From the NCBI GenBank assembly GCA_003184365.1, contig NKYR01000147.1, forward strand, positions 18,504 to 82,503: a stretch of 64,000 nucleotides of DNA, written 5' to 3'. The position numbers were made by a program, and so were the translations under genes. The DNA is from Evernia prunastri. Lineage: Eukaryota; Ascomycota; Lecanoromycetes; Lecanorales; Parmeliaceae. The notes under the pieces were generated by a model. That model worked only from the letters and a program-made list of their open reading frames with translations, ran no database searches and was not told the DNA's origin. Below, piece by piece: positions 11,792 to 24,339 of this stretch (its first letter is position 1; each line of letters begins with the position of its first letter).

Positions 11792-14060
11792 ATGGGCTTA
11801 CGTATAACAACGTGGAATGGTAAATGCTCAATTCAAGCAGAAACACTAGTCCCAACTAATTGGCACTACAGTCAATGGGATCCGGTAAGAGACGCTCTTG
11901 CACGCCTGTTCTTGGGGGAAACGCGGAGGAAGACAGAGGAGGAGAAAGGCTTATCTAGAGGGCGGCGCTGAACTCCAACGACCAGAAATCCCTTTGGATA
12001 CCAGCCATGGAGAGACAATCGTTCATTCGCTGTTAGTCTTTCACCACCAAGCTAGAGATATCGGCGCTGACGCTACAGGCCATGTTCGATATCCTAGAAG
12101 CCGACATCGTCGTGTTCCAAGAGACCAAAATTCAGCGGAAGGACCTTTCCGACGAAATGGTGCTCGTTACAGGATGGGATTGCTACTTCAGCCTTCCAAA
12201 GCATAAGAAGGGTAATTTGCTAGGTTGTAGCCTAGAAGTACCTGCTCACCAAGTACAGGGTACTCGGGCGTGGCCATCTACACCAGACAATCTGCCTGTG
12301 CGCCTATCCGCGCCGAAGAAGGTATTACAGGACTTCTGTGCCCGCCAAACTCATCTACCAGTTTCTGTAAATTGCCAGAAGAGCAGCAAGTAGGAGGTTA
12401 TCCAACACCAGCGCAATTGGCAACCTCGCCTGTTGACGCCATAACCCTCGATTCCGAAGGTCGATGTGTGGTTCTTGAATTTCCCGCCTTCGTTCTTCTT
12501 GGCGTTTACAGTCCTGCAAACCGCGATGAGACCCGAGATGATTTCCGTCTCGGCTTCCTTGATGTGCTCGACGCTCGAATACGGAATCTAGTCGCCATGG
12601 GCAAGCGTGTCTTCCTCACAGGCGATTTGAACATATCTAGGGAAGAGCTCGATGCTGCTAATGCTGAGACGTCGATGCGGAAACAAGGTTTGACAGGGTT
12701 GGAATTTGTGTCTACGCCTGCTCGACGTCTTTTCAATCATCTACTCGAGGGGGGTAAAGTGTTTGGTGAAAGGGATGAGGGAAGAGAACATCCGGTATTG
12801 TGGGATTTATGTCGAGCTTTCCACCCCGACCGAAAGGGCATGTTCACATGCTGGGAACAAAAAGTCAATGCAAGGCCGGGTAACTGCGGCGCGAGGATTG
12901 ACTACGTCCTCTGTAGCTTGGCAATGAAGGACTGGTTTTCGGATTCTAATATCCAGGAGGGACTCATGGTACGTCTTATATGCTTACATGGTGTACCTGA
13001 GCTCAGAAACCGATAGGGATCCGATCATTGTCCGGTGTACGCAGCCATGAAAGAAGCGATATTCATAGATGGGGCGGTACGTGATCTTCGGGATGTAATG
13101 AATCCTCCAGGAATGTTTCTGGGCGGCAAACGCCAAAGAGAGTACTCTGCGATAAGCGACCCGCTACCTTTATCTGGCAAGCTCATACCAGAATTCTTTG
13201 GTCGGCGAAGTATACGTGATATGTTCGCCCGCAAGCTTCCGCTTCCGCCGTCTCAAAGTAATGGTACTTCAGGCAAAGATGTTGAGGTGTCTGACAGCAT
13301 TGCAGCAAGTCAAGGAAGTTCGACGACCGAGGTACTCAATGGATCTGCAGAAGAGGTCCGTGACAGTACCGTTACAGTAGCAAAAGGCTCTCCATCTGCG
13401 GTAGGCAAGAAGCGATCTGCCCCAGCATTGCAAGGCAGCAAATCTACAAAGCGTGGGAAACCTGCATCTGCCATGGCGGTGCCGCCGGTAAGTGGCAAGG
13501 GCCAGCAAAGCCTGAAAGGCTTCTTCAAAGCCAGTGCTACTCTTGAATCGAGCCTCGCTGGTGCCATCCAAGGGGGAGAGGTCTCGCAAAGGAGCCTAAA
13601 TGATGATGGATTTGGTCGAGAATATAGGCCAGCTGCACGTTTGGACGAGACTTATCCCGCTCCTGATGTGCACATAGCGGCCGCTAGCCTGGACTCAGCA
13701 TTTCAAACCCCTCGCAAGTTAAGTGCCCAGAACGTTCGGGCTGGATCACCTACTGCCAACACCTATCCAATTGGCAAAGATGCGCCCGTCATCCTACCTC
13801 AAGTGAGCGTCCATGATCCCCTCGAGAGCAAAGAATCCTGGTCAAAAATTTTCACGAAGCCTGCGGCGCCTCGCTGTGAGGGACACGATGAGCCGTGCAT
13901 ATCTCTGCTTACGAAGAAGCCTGGTATGAACCTGGGAAGGTCGTTCTGGATGTGTCCACGTCCATTAGGACCCTCAGGAACGAAAGAGAAGAACACGCAA
14001 TGGCGGTGCCAGACTTTTATATGGTGCAGCGATTGGAACCCTAATGCTACAAATGGTTGA
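11792..14060 (+). CDS. apn2: AP endonuclease 2 (class II, exonuclease III family)
   Basis: Nuclear base-excision-repair nuclease that cleaves DNA 5' of abasic sites. Six exons, 11792-11819, 11872-11884 (13 nt), 11986-12031, 12079-12211, 12259-12968 and 13017-14060, give 657 residues with all phases consistent. The EEP nuclease core shows TTWNVNGIR, the metal-binding FQETK (E44), GVYSPANRDE, FLTGDLNISREELD, ARIDYVL and GSDHCPVYA. A PCNA-binding PIP box (QQSLKGFF, residues about 473-480) and a C-terminal GRF zinc finger (Cys residues near 596-650) are the features that separate APN2 from APN1. Borders the idiomorph and is one of the standard markers used to find MAT loci. Confidence 0.93.
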
Positions 14061-14780
14061 TCAGGCCTTTTAGATACTCAGCATTAGCTTATAAGTCGAG
14101 CGAGATTCAGAGATAAAGGCCGCCTTCATGATAATCAATGGGATTCATAGTACTGTTGTGCCACAGTGGAAGCGATGAGAATGAGGGTCATTGGCTGGAT
14201 GTTGCCATCTATGGAATTTAAAGAGGTTGGTATTTAATGTCAATGTAATTTACGCAAGGAATGTGATATGACTTTCCATTTGCTATGCTAGTGACTATGT
14301 ACCAGACACATTCTCTCATGCATGCAAAATTTCCATATGCGCTGCCCGGGGGCTTGCTGGGATTGGAGTCGTGGTGTAGACTATGCTGTGCGTGCTGAAA
14401 CAGATGCTGTGGTAATGACTGGTAAGCGCTGCCTATGCGGAGACAGGCGCTGTAATGACGATGTATCCAACGGCAAGTACCAAAGGGTAAATACCAAGAC
14501 ACGATGTCAAGTTTGTGTGGCGATGCGATTGGAGTATTAGGGGGGGGGCACACTTAGTGCCAGGGGTAAATTATGCTGTACTCTCGAAGTGCTTCTGGAA
14601 TGTAGACCGATTAAGAAAGAGCTTCGACGATCCATGTTGCGATTGACTGACCATAACCTCCGAAGGTCTTTGAGTGAAGAGGGTATGTACGGAGGCATGA
14701 GGCTTGAAGCTAATGTTGATAGGTAATGCGAGTGGGCGCTGCTCAACGATGGCGCGAAGTTTGAGGATCGAGAGTCGGAA
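14061..14780. other. Convergent 3' flanks of APN2 and MAT1-2-1
   Basis: 720 bases with no recognised gene. Contains a poly-G run near 14540. The idiomorph border on the APN2 side should lie here, but it can only be placed by comparison with a MAT1-1 strain. Confidence 0.5.
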
Positions 14781-15995
14781 TCACTCGTCGAACAAAGTGC
14801 ACCATTTTCCAAGCTGGGCGTTTCGTTTTAGCTCAGCATTGAAGAAGGCTTCGTTCTGCTCATCCCAGGTGGCCTGCAGATTGTTGGGACTAAGCGCATC
14901 CCTCATTGCTTGCAAACCCTCTTGACCAGTCATCACACCCTGCATCTCCTCGTCTTCGTCTCCCGCGAAAGGATTGTAGTCCAAGATGCTGGAGTAGAAG
15001 TTTGCGTCATTCTGCGCAGCTTCACTTGGCTCATCATAGAAGATTACGGGGTTTCCAATTGCGACGGCGGTTGGATTGTTGGCCGCAGGGATTGACTGAT
15101 TGTACTTTTCTAGCATGGCAGCGAAAGCTTCATCGTCCATGGTCTCATCACCAAGCTCGAGGACCGCATTACCACCCAGGGTCTTATGTAGGTCAGGAAT
15201 CGTAGAGGTGCTCTGTTCTACGCTGGATGGACTCTCATCCAACGCAGAAGTCGTATTCGTTGAAGAGCTTGACATGGACTGCGCAGATTCAGCCAAAGCA
15301 GCTGCTTTACGACGAGTCATGCGACGCTTCTTTTCACTCGGCTTGCGGGGTTGATACTGATAGTCGGGATGCTCAAGGAAGTGCTTGACTTTCAGTTTCT
15401 GGGCCAAGCCGATGTAACGAGCTTTCGTGCTCTCCTTTTCGTTCTTCCACTGTGTCCCGAGGATTACCGCTAAGATACTGTTAGCCATGTCAATCACTGC
15501 ACTGGTGAGTAAACCTACAGATCTGGTTGTTATGCAGCTCCGGGTGGCTAGCTTTGACGAGAGGGTGATGGTGTTGGCGATAAAGGATGAAAGCGTTGGG
15601 AGGACGAGCAACCTTCTCTTCCTTGAGAGCCTTCGCTTTCGGCTTCTTGGCTCCAGGAACGATGGAGTCGTGTCCCAGAAGAAAGCGTGAAGGCGTGATA
15701 TGAATTAAACCATGATCTTCGTCTTCAACTGTCATCACTGGCGCTTCAATTTTGGCCCTGATAACAAAGTCAACATCATGCCAGATACTAGGAAGTGTGA
15801 TTAGTCTTACATGAACCGAGCTGCTACGATGGCAACTCCATCGTTTCCAATGACGTCTTTGAGTGTGATAGGCATTTCAATGTGATCCGAGGCACCAGCG
15901 TCGAGGATCTGAAGACGAGACAGCCAGAACGCGTCGATCACTTGAGGCACTGTCATATGCGTGGGTTGTGCCATCGTAGTTGGAACGGCGTTCAT
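14781..15995 (-). CDS. MAT1-2-1: Mating-type HMG-box transcription factor
   Basis: Master regulator of MAT1-2 mating identity, which controls pheromone and receptor genes. Exons 15811-15995, 15519-15787 and 14781-15469 give 380 residues. The HMG box lies at about residues 122-192, opening with ARPPNAFILYRQ and continuing through VKASHPELHNNQIS, VILGTQWKNEKE and HPDYQYQPRKPSEKKRR. The second intron (15470-15518) splits the Ser codon after NNQI, the position classically conserved in ascomycete MAT1-2-1 genes, and this decided the acceptor. The C-terminal 190 residues are acidic and Ser/Thr-rich without a known domain. ATG 15995 is the first ATG in frame; the frame is open further upstream but only from a TTG. 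Neighbours APN2 and SLA2 confirm the locus. Confidence 0.93.
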
Positions 15996-16378
15996 GCTGC
16001 TAGCAGGCCTCAAACTTGATGACACTCGATGTTTTTCTTTGCAGTTCAACTGAAAGAAAGGTGAAGCAATTAAGTAAATCTAATAAAGTGATATTTTGAA
16101 ATGATGTTGTAAGATCAGAACCGTGCAACGAGGTTGCCACTGAAGTTGTTATTGAAGAGACTGTGAGTGGTGTGAGTTCAAACTATTTGTGAAGTCGAGC
16201 TTTGCGAGGAAATCTACGCTAGCCGGAAAGGGAGGAGGTTGGTTTTTATTTCTTTGTTTATCCTTCACCTCAACACTGAAAAGTGACGCAACTGTCTTAG
16301 GCGACGGATTTAAAGACCATGCATCGTAGCAATTCCTACTCTTCGTAATATCGAGACCTTCTAGGTAACCTATCCAAG

Positions 16379-17132
16379 ATGGTGTCCACAAAGGCGACCA
16401 GCAAAGTCATCACAGCACGCAAAAAGAAGCTCAAATCCACGCTCAAAAAGATGGGCAAAATTGCAGTTTCACAGATAGGAGGCAAACCTCGTGTGTTTAG
16501 CCCATCGGCTGATCATGCGCCTATCATCTTGGGTCGGCGCGCTCTTGTGCGACCACGAATCCAAGTGCCAGTCAAGCTGTTCGTTGCACTTCACAGACTA
16601 TACAAAGAGGATTCGATGAGAGCAACAAATGTTCTGGCTTCCAAAATGGGTGGTGAAGACGACGAGCCAACAAGCAAAATCAATGTTGCTCTTCGTTGTG
16701 CCATTCAAGAGCTGTGGGAAGAGTAAGAGTCAGCACTTCAATAACAAAGTTCAGGCTTGCTAATGAGAAACATCAAGTCGCTTGAAGTCTATAGCTCAAA
16801 TGCTTCGATTGTTTCCGCCTGATCCTGACCTTACACTGCCTACCCAAGAACTCTTCGAGCAGTTTTGGAAAGCTCACGGCTATCCGAACGACGCTGAGAT
16901 GGACCTTCTTGAGCAAGTTGGATACGTTGACGCTGAAACAGTTGATGCTTGGTGTAAGGATGAGCCAATAAACCGAAGTGAGATTATGCTGACCTCAGAA
17001 CAAAGTCTTACTAAGAGATTGTCGGCTTCGAACATACAGATTGATGCAAGAAGCGATGAAGGCCATTATGGTGAAAACCATGCTTGGCCAGAAGAACTGG
17101 AAGCACATTGCGAAGCGGGGCCGCAAGATTAA
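16379..17132 (+). CDS. Second MAT1-2 idiomorph gene, function unknown
   Basis: Divergent from MAT1-2-1. Exons 16379-16722 and 16778-17132 (55-nt intron with a TGCTAAT branch) give 232 residues. I do not recognise the family. Residues 1-35 are strongly basic. Residues about 134-180 contain a Trp-Lys...Tyr-Pro helix, then a second helix, then VDAETVDAWCKD, whose spacing recalls homeodomain helices 1-3 with Trp173 where homeodomains have the invariant WF. The canonical Asn and basic tail are missing, so this is only a structural suggestion. The tail (180-232) is acidic. By position it could be an auxiliary gene such as the MAT1-2-14 type reported from lichen-forming fungi. I cannot verify that without comparison. 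Confidence 0.7.
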
Positions 17133-19511
17133 GAAGCCGTATACTCGCCACTAGTTAAAGAAGGCGGACTGATGAACCAATGGAAGCACATCGAAACCAC
17201 TTCTAATCGCACATAACTCTTGGTTCACGGATCCGATTTGTCTTAGGCAGCGCAAGGCTGTTTTAAGGAGGAACCATGAGGCAGAAGGTGTTGCAAGAAC
17301 AGGTCTTCATCACAAGATTAGCACAGGGTAACTCAAAGCAAATACATAAGACAAGGTGTACGTCTTCTTTCCGTGGGAGGAGGACGAGGATGAGCTCCAA
17401 ATGACCTCAAATATATTCTTTGCGGAAATTCAACACATCCACTGCTGTCGCTGATATGATGCTTGCGCCCAAATAAGTCTCAGTATACGCAACCTGGGCA
17501 ACAATAGATACATGACACAACGAGGACTTCTGGGAGCCAATTGTTACAAAAGCTTCCAGCTTCAGGTTAGCAAGATCATAGAGTGAAGGGCTCCAACGGA
17601 GCGTGGTGCTTAGCGCTCGTGCCAGTTGTGTTTCACGCACCGGGCGAAGAGCTCCATTCAGACGACAAAAAATCCGAGCATCCTGAAGAAGTTCGCTGTT
17701 CAAGGATAAAACCTATGAACCCTTGCTCCGCGAAAACTTTCGCAGAGTGGAACGCTAGGAAGAGGTTTGACCCTCCCCTGCTCACCAACTTGGAGTCGCA
17801 ACGTCAAAATTATATCTCTTGCAAATTCAGCCATGGCTCGCTATTGATCGTCAATGCCACAATGACGGAGACTCAAAGGGAGTCTGTCCCAACGAGCGGG
17901 AAGTGCCAGCCTCACCAGTATCCATATCTCACCGTGAAACGGAATTCTTCCTCAACCTAGAATTCGATCGATCCTGCATATCATCGAAACGCCTGACCTA
18001 TAAATATATATTTTTTCTGGGCAACCAGTTCAATGTCTTCGACATGAGCGAAGCGTCGTGGGAAGAGATGGTCGACTTCGATGCCAGCGTTTAATCGCAT
18101 GGTAGGTAGCCTTAAAAGCCAAACAAGCAGATCAGAGGCTAACTTTGTCGTCTCTAGGCACCAGTGGCTCGAATCCGTTCTGGACCTGGCTGCTCGGTCT
18201 TGCATGCCCAGTCGGATGAGAGCCGTAAGATAGGATGGCAGCGAGCAGCGTTTTCAACTTGTCACCAGCAACCTCGTCATGACGATGGAGGTTGCTCATA
18301 TATGCAGATAGTTAGACACCATCCATGTTCCTGGAGGACGAGCGTAGTGGAGATAGAGTTGCGGATGAGATGCTTACTTGGCGATGCCTACCGCCCACGC
18401 TCACGGCACAGACCCCTCGGAGGGCGCTTGCAGCGTCTCATCAAACTAGTAAAACCTCCTGCATAATGCATTCTATCATTCTAGCAATCTAGCTACAGCG
18501 GCTCCAAGCGGTACTAGGCAGGTACGCTTGCCCTGCTCGCCCGCTTCCCCCCAGGCCCCTCCTGTCTCTCTTATTTTGCAGCTTACTCAAGTATTGGGAT
18601 GGAGATCCGGAGGCGGCCTTTCACGCAACGTAAGATTCACCCGAGGTACAATTCTCCTCTGTCAACAATACCAGCGGCTCTACTATACCCTCCTCAGCGC
18701 AAATGCCGCTACTCAGCAGCCAATTTTTTTCTGGGGAGGTTGCGCGAGATCTTGTGGTTGGTAGCGGCTCTCAAGAAAACCCGAACCTCCACCTGCTGTT
18801 CCGTACTGCCATGGGATCCCGCGTCCTGAGACCAGGCCAGTCTTCTATCTAACTTCTATGGAGCTCTCATGATATGCTAACATCTGTGCAGTTCAGCCAG
18901 AAACACTGGCGTGACCTAGCCCCCACTCCTATCGTCTAGAAAACCTGTTGCCCGCCGAAAATCTTTTGCATTAAACCGCCCCTAAGACCGTCCCCGGAGC
19001 AGCCAAAGCCTACCAAACGGGCACCATCAATGCAACCCATCCAAGGACTCATATTCCAGGGATCAGGTACCGCTCGCAATGGACTGTTCTTACCTTGTAA
19101 CTCCGTTTGAAGGCTGCGCTGGTGTCTTGGTAAATTGTCAATGATGCTTACGTATTCCGAGCAGAAAACAGCTGAGTCCTAAGATCTTCAGTCATCCTAC
19201 AACTTCGTTTTATATATTACCAGACTCCAGACATATCTGTCGGTGGAGTTCAGCAGAATGAAGAGAATGTTCCGAGGGTGTTACCTCGAGAACAATCCTA
19301 GGGTCCTCGCTCCGCCACGGTCCGTACTCAGCTAGCATACATGTCGTGGACACATTGGGCGCATACAACTTCCAGCAAAAGAGGAAACCGTATTTAGTCT
19401 ATCGTAGAATACAGTGCAGTCTTCTTTGCTATCCTACAAAAGGCTTAACAAGCATACAGTACATGCACTGCTTCTCGGCTCTACCTGCTACTAATCACGC
19501 TTCCTCCGCAC
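17133..19511. other. Gene-poor stretch between the idiomorph gene and SLA2
   Basis: No convincing gene. An open frame on the plus strand ends at 18094 with an acidic SWEEMVDFDASV tail. A minus-strand frame at 17407-17703 has no recognised motif. This is where the SLA2-side idiomorph border is expected. Confidence 0.45.
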
Positions 19512-22500
19512 CTAGTCCTCCTGATACGATATCTTCCTCATTTCACCCAGTCTCTGCCTAGCCTGTGCTAGATTATTCTCCAATTGCAGTATTTCAACCT
19601 AAGCCATATACCATGTCAGTTAATGTATACGTGCACATTACAGTCTCTAACAATGACCGATCAAAGCCGCACTTAGTTGCACTAACCTGCTGTTCCATCT
19701 CTCTGACCTTGAACTCATGTCCGCTCCACGCCGCATAATCGACTTCCTCTCCCTCTTCCCTGTTTCTCTGACTAATGATGTCTTGCACCTGTTTGACCAA
19801 ACTCCTACATGCTCTGCCAACTGCCTTGCTGGCTTCTTCAAGTCGATCCTGCGTTCTGCTGCCGAAATTCGCCTTTACTCTACTCGCGGCTACGAGTTGT
19901 GCAGTAGAAGCTGCGACGTCATTGCTGGCGACGATGAGCTGCTCTGGGCTGTTCCGATTGCTGATCACACCATCTGCCGTCTCGATGAGAGTATTGGTGG
20001 ACGAAGCAACAGCCTTAGCGGCGCTGATGAGCCCCTCGGTCCACCGGTTATTCTTTTTGTAGAAAGCTGTTCGGGAAGAGGAGCCGCGGCCTTCTTTGAC
20101 AATTTCTTGCTGGGAAGCAGTGGCAGCTTCAATTAGCTGAGCAATAGCATTCGTAACGGCTATCGCAGCTTGGAGGATGCTATCGTGGATTCGTAGCTCG
20201 TAAGTGCTGTAGCCTTCTCTAGGCTTGTTCATCAGCTTATTCAGACGCTCTGCAGCGGCATCGATAGCCTTTGCGGCATTCGTCAATTCTGTATCGACCA
20301 GATCCCCAAGGTCGCCCTTTGCGTTTGTAATTCTCCCTGAATTGGGAGCGAAAGCGTCAGCAAGCTTAGAGAGCTTTTGAAGATTCATCAGTACTTCGTG
20401 ATTGTTGTTGATTACAACGTCGGTCCTCTGGGTAGCTTCTAAGCCTTCCAAGCGGAATGACTGGAGAGCACGGAAGAACTTCACTGTGGACTGGGCAGAC
20501 TGGCGACCAGCATTTGTGAGCTGGTCAGCTTTCTTCTCCTCAGTGGCAAACCGGGTGAGCCCTTTCGTATTGCTGAGCACGTCCGCTATCGAGCCGGCAA
20601 AGACGCTGACAGTGCGGATTATGTCGGCATGGGGGCTATTGGGCCCATCAGCGATAAAATTATTGAATGATGTTGAGAATTCTGTAGCACTGGCGGATGC
20701 TTTCTCAATCTGAGAAAGAACATATGGGGCCGAAGCGTTTTGATTTCCTGCTTGCATAGAGGAGTCGAGCTCATAGAGAGCGTCATCCACACGCTGAACG
20801 CCACTTTGTAGCACGGAGTCGATGATGTCGTTGATCTTCTGTATGTTGCCCAGAAGCACCTGGTCAATCTGCTCGTCAAGAGCTTTATCCGTATCTCCGC
20901 CATTCTAGGCATCGTTAGTAAGCCTCGATTGTTAGTCTTGGAGAAACATACCGTCCTCAGCTCATTAAGCTCAAGCAGAGTCTGGTCCATTCCAGACTTG
21001 TATATTTCAAGCTCCTCCTCTTTCTCGCGAAGGCTCCGCTCGAGGTCACCGTCCCGCTCCCCATACTTTGAGTGAATATCATCAAGAGACCGAGTTTTAT
21101 TCTGTTTTGAGGTCAGCAGATATTTGCACCGCGCGCAAGGGAGAGCTGTACCCGCAAAGCTTCCTCGAGGTCAGCCATTTCTCGGTTGTACTTCGCCAGC
21201 ATTGAAGACAGCTCGGAGCCTTTGGCACGCTCCGCGTTGTCTGCTTTCTCGAGCGCAAATCGAAGCTCGCGCTTGAGCTTCTCAACTTCCTCTCTACTAC
21301 CCCCTGTGGCTCGGTCTTTCTCGTGAAGAGCTCTGTCTCGCTCTCGGATCATATCCGCTAACTCAAGATTCTTGGTTTTGATCTCGCGCTCTAATTTCTC
21401 CCTTTTATCGATTGCTTCTTGCGCTGATGCAGCTTTGAGTTGGACGCTTTTGAACTTCTGCAGTAGCTCGAGATGCTCGTGCCGTAATTGGGAGTACAGT
21501 TTTGCGAGCGCTTCGTACTTTGTTCTCCATGTATTGACTTGCTCTTGGAGCGAGCGAATCTGATCGTCTTTCGAGGAATTTTGCTGGTTGAAATTATTGT
21601 TGAGCTGGTTTAGCTGGTTCTCTAGATCCTTCATCCTACGGTCGTACTGTTCAAGCATCAACTGGTCTTGTTCGTATTGAGCCCGAGCTTTGAGATTTTG
21701 CTGCTCCAACTCAGCCATTTGGCCATGCGTCTGGGCTTGATATTGTTCTCTCATAAGCTGCTCTTGGGCGAGCCGTTGCTGCTCTTCTTGCAACCTTCGC
21801 TGCTCTTCAAAGTCGCGCTCTGCTTGTTGTTGTGCCAACTGTTGCTGATACTGTTGTTGATTCCATTGTTCCTGCAGTCGCCGTTGCTCAGCGTCGTATT
21901 CCTCTTGTTGCCTTCGCTGCTCGTTCTTCCAAAACTCATTGATAGGTTCGGGGTCCGGAGCATTACCGGGAGGAGGCGATTTTGGGGGCGCTGGCTCTTC
22001 TTTCTTCTCTGCTTCTCTCGCTGGTCGGCGTGGTAAAGCTGGTCGATCCTCATCTTCGCCGAAGAGACTAGGTGGTTCCTGCGGTAGCTTCGGTACTTGA
22101 ATTAGGCTAGTCAGATACCGGAGATTTGAGCATTCATAGTAGAATTTGAGAAGGCGGTAATGTTGTGTATCGTATCTGGATCGCAGAGGCTCCAGGACCT
22201 CGTCGTCTCCAGTAGCTATGTGCGTTCAATTAGTCATGTCTAACTCACACGGAAGAGGTTACAAACTAGTATGCATTGCTCTCAGCATGCTTGTGACAAA
22301 TTTATAAATGCCATAACTTTCTTGCACCAAAGGAACCAGCGCTGAGATTCTGCATTCGTTATTGGCACCACCTCTAAAGTGGGCAAAGATGAGCTTCTGG
22401 AAGGTATCGATCTGGTCTTGAAGAGTCATAAGATCTGTAATTGTCTCGTATCTACAGGCGTGTTAGCAGACAGCGAAGAACCAATTGGCGAGGCACGCTA

Positions 22501-23331
22501 CCCTTCGTTGGGATCATTTATCGACTTCAGGCTGATGTATTCCTCATACTCAAAAAGTCCTGCAATCCTTCTCAGCTCCAATAATTCGGGCACTCTGAAG
22601 GTTATCCAAACCATTGAATTCGGGATGCTGCCTATGGAAGGCCAATTTGGCTAAGAGGAAGTAGACGTAATCGCGTAGTAAAGGTCCATATCCTGCGTCG
22701 ACCGTCAAACGTTGTGTCCTTCTGACCCTGGGCCTTCTCTGCCTTCTGAGAGTGTCCGATGTCCCTCTCGCCCACAATAGAGGTCCATACCTCGAAGTCC
22801 TTCCCCCGTAACTCCTCTTGTTAGGCTTTCCAGCCAGTTTATGTTTGCCTGCGCTTCCTTCACTGCAATCGGGTGCCCTTCCTGGAGGACCTTATGTACA
22901 GTAATCAAAGCTTTGAACGTCTGTACTTCATCGGCGAGGATGGGTTGCCTATAGCGGGAGAGCGTTTTCATTAGCACTAAAAGGCTTCGCTGGTTGGGCC
23001 TGGGCAAGGAGTGTGAGCTCGGGCTTGTAGACGCACACTTTCATGCCTGCCCAGAAGGACTGGGATGACTTGTGGTCCCATGTGTACACGATGCATGCTC
23101 GGACGTGTTTCCCTGAACAATGTAAGCACAAACAAGCTCTTCTGACGAACGTTCGCTGAATGATGTACGTTTGGGTGCAGTCTCTTCTGGAAGACGGACA
23201 AATATTAGTCTAGCTCCAAGCTCCGGCTTCAGTCCTAGGTGACCATAATGCTGTGACTGACCTATGCTTGTTGCTTTGCGGATGTTGATTGCGAGGTCAG
23301 TCTCGGACCTGGGGAAAAAGTTAATATCCAT
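19512..23331 (-). CDS. sla2: SLA2/END4, clathrin-endocytosis actin adaptor (HIP1R type)
   Basis: Links the endocytic clathrin coat to actin at the plasma membrane. Multi-exon. The 3' exons are 19512-19598, 19687-20904, 20952-21101 and 21152-22215, and further exons run to about 23331. The N-terminus is an ANTH phosphoinositide-binding domain (SETDLAINIRKAT, HVRACIVYTWDHKSSQ, LADEVQTFKALITVHKVLQEGHP). It is followed by a Pro-rich linker, a long Gln/Glu-rich coiled coil (about 21150-21920) and the C-terminal I/LWEQ (talin-like) actin-binding domain with NNRWTEGLISAAKAVA, ending MRKISYQED. The start is uncertain: ATG 23331 gives MDINFFPRSETD, but FFPR may be the end of an intron and a short upstream exon (ATG 23411) is possible. 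SLA2 is the standard marker on the far side of MAT. Confidence 0.93.
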
Positions 23332-23837
23332 GATATCTGACGCCAGATCCAGCGCCAATGACACTACGGTATGAAAAGTCTCGGTGCTGTCTTACTTGCC
23401 CAAGTCGACATTGCGTGAGCTTGACCCCCCGTAGCCATAAGACATGACCACTGGCCAAGCGCTATAGTGGTGGGATGCTTAGTTACTTGATGGTTCACAT
23501 GAAGAAGGAAAGATCGATAGAGATGCGGAAGAGAGAATCTAGAGAGCAGGCACAAAATTCTACATGTATTCAGGCAGAAGTTTAGCTAAGTATCTGGTTC
23601 AAAACTCCGTATCTTGTACAGAGTATTCTATTTTCGGGTCGTCGTCGTCAGCCTTACGGTTTGGTAATTCGAGGTAACTAAATCGTATAGTACTGTAATA
23701 GAAAGTAAGTATCAAGTGACTTGCCCTAAAAGAATTTGCCAGACACCTCTGGGCTCTTGGCATGATATCTCCGGATAAGGATCAACAACAGCGCAAAACC
23801 ACATTTTTGTCCCCACAACCACAACGACATCATTTAT

Positions 23838-23930
23838 GGGCCTGAGGCCTACAGTACGGTAATCAGCTCATTATAAGGTATCTGCCCGTGCCCATAATGA
23901 GCGGTTTACACGACTGTAGGCCTCGGGTCC
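23838..23930. repeat. Fold-back (inverted) repeat of 93 bp
   Basis: Left arm GGGCCTGAGGCCTACAGT (from 23838) is matched by the reverse complement of ACTGTAGGCCTCGGGTCC (ending 23930). An inner GCTCATTAT / ATAATGAGC pair extends the palindrome. It could form a hairpin and resembles a miniature inverted-repeat element about 0.5 kb upstream of the SLA2 start. Confidence 0.65.
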
Positions 23931-24339
23931 AAGGACCCCCTGAAAATCGCGCAATGCCACGTACTCTTTCCGACAGTCAGGCCATCAAAAGCCTTTCTTT
24001 CGACTGAGCCATACTAGTCAACGATATGGATATCTACCGACCTCGCCCTCTCATAAGCCTATCATATTCAGCAAATACAGTCAACCTCTCGACACGTCCG
24101 CAAGATGCCACGTGTCATTTCAGCAATAAACAGTCATTCCAGTCAGCAATAAACAGTCATTTCAGCAAAGGCCGTAACGCCTCTACACTGTCAGATCTCA
24201 ACATCTAGACATTACATTACATTTCACTTCACATCAAGCCTCCGCAATACCGACACACCCTCTTACCCCAAGAGGGCATATTCTTCTACCGTCATCGACT
24301 ACCTATTCAGCCTACAACACGAGCGAATATCCACTCTGT

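Noticed and set aside
17407..17703. 98-codon minus-strand open frame in the SLA2-side MAT spacer
   Set aside because: No recognisable motif, no supporting splice partners and no family resemblance to MAT genes.
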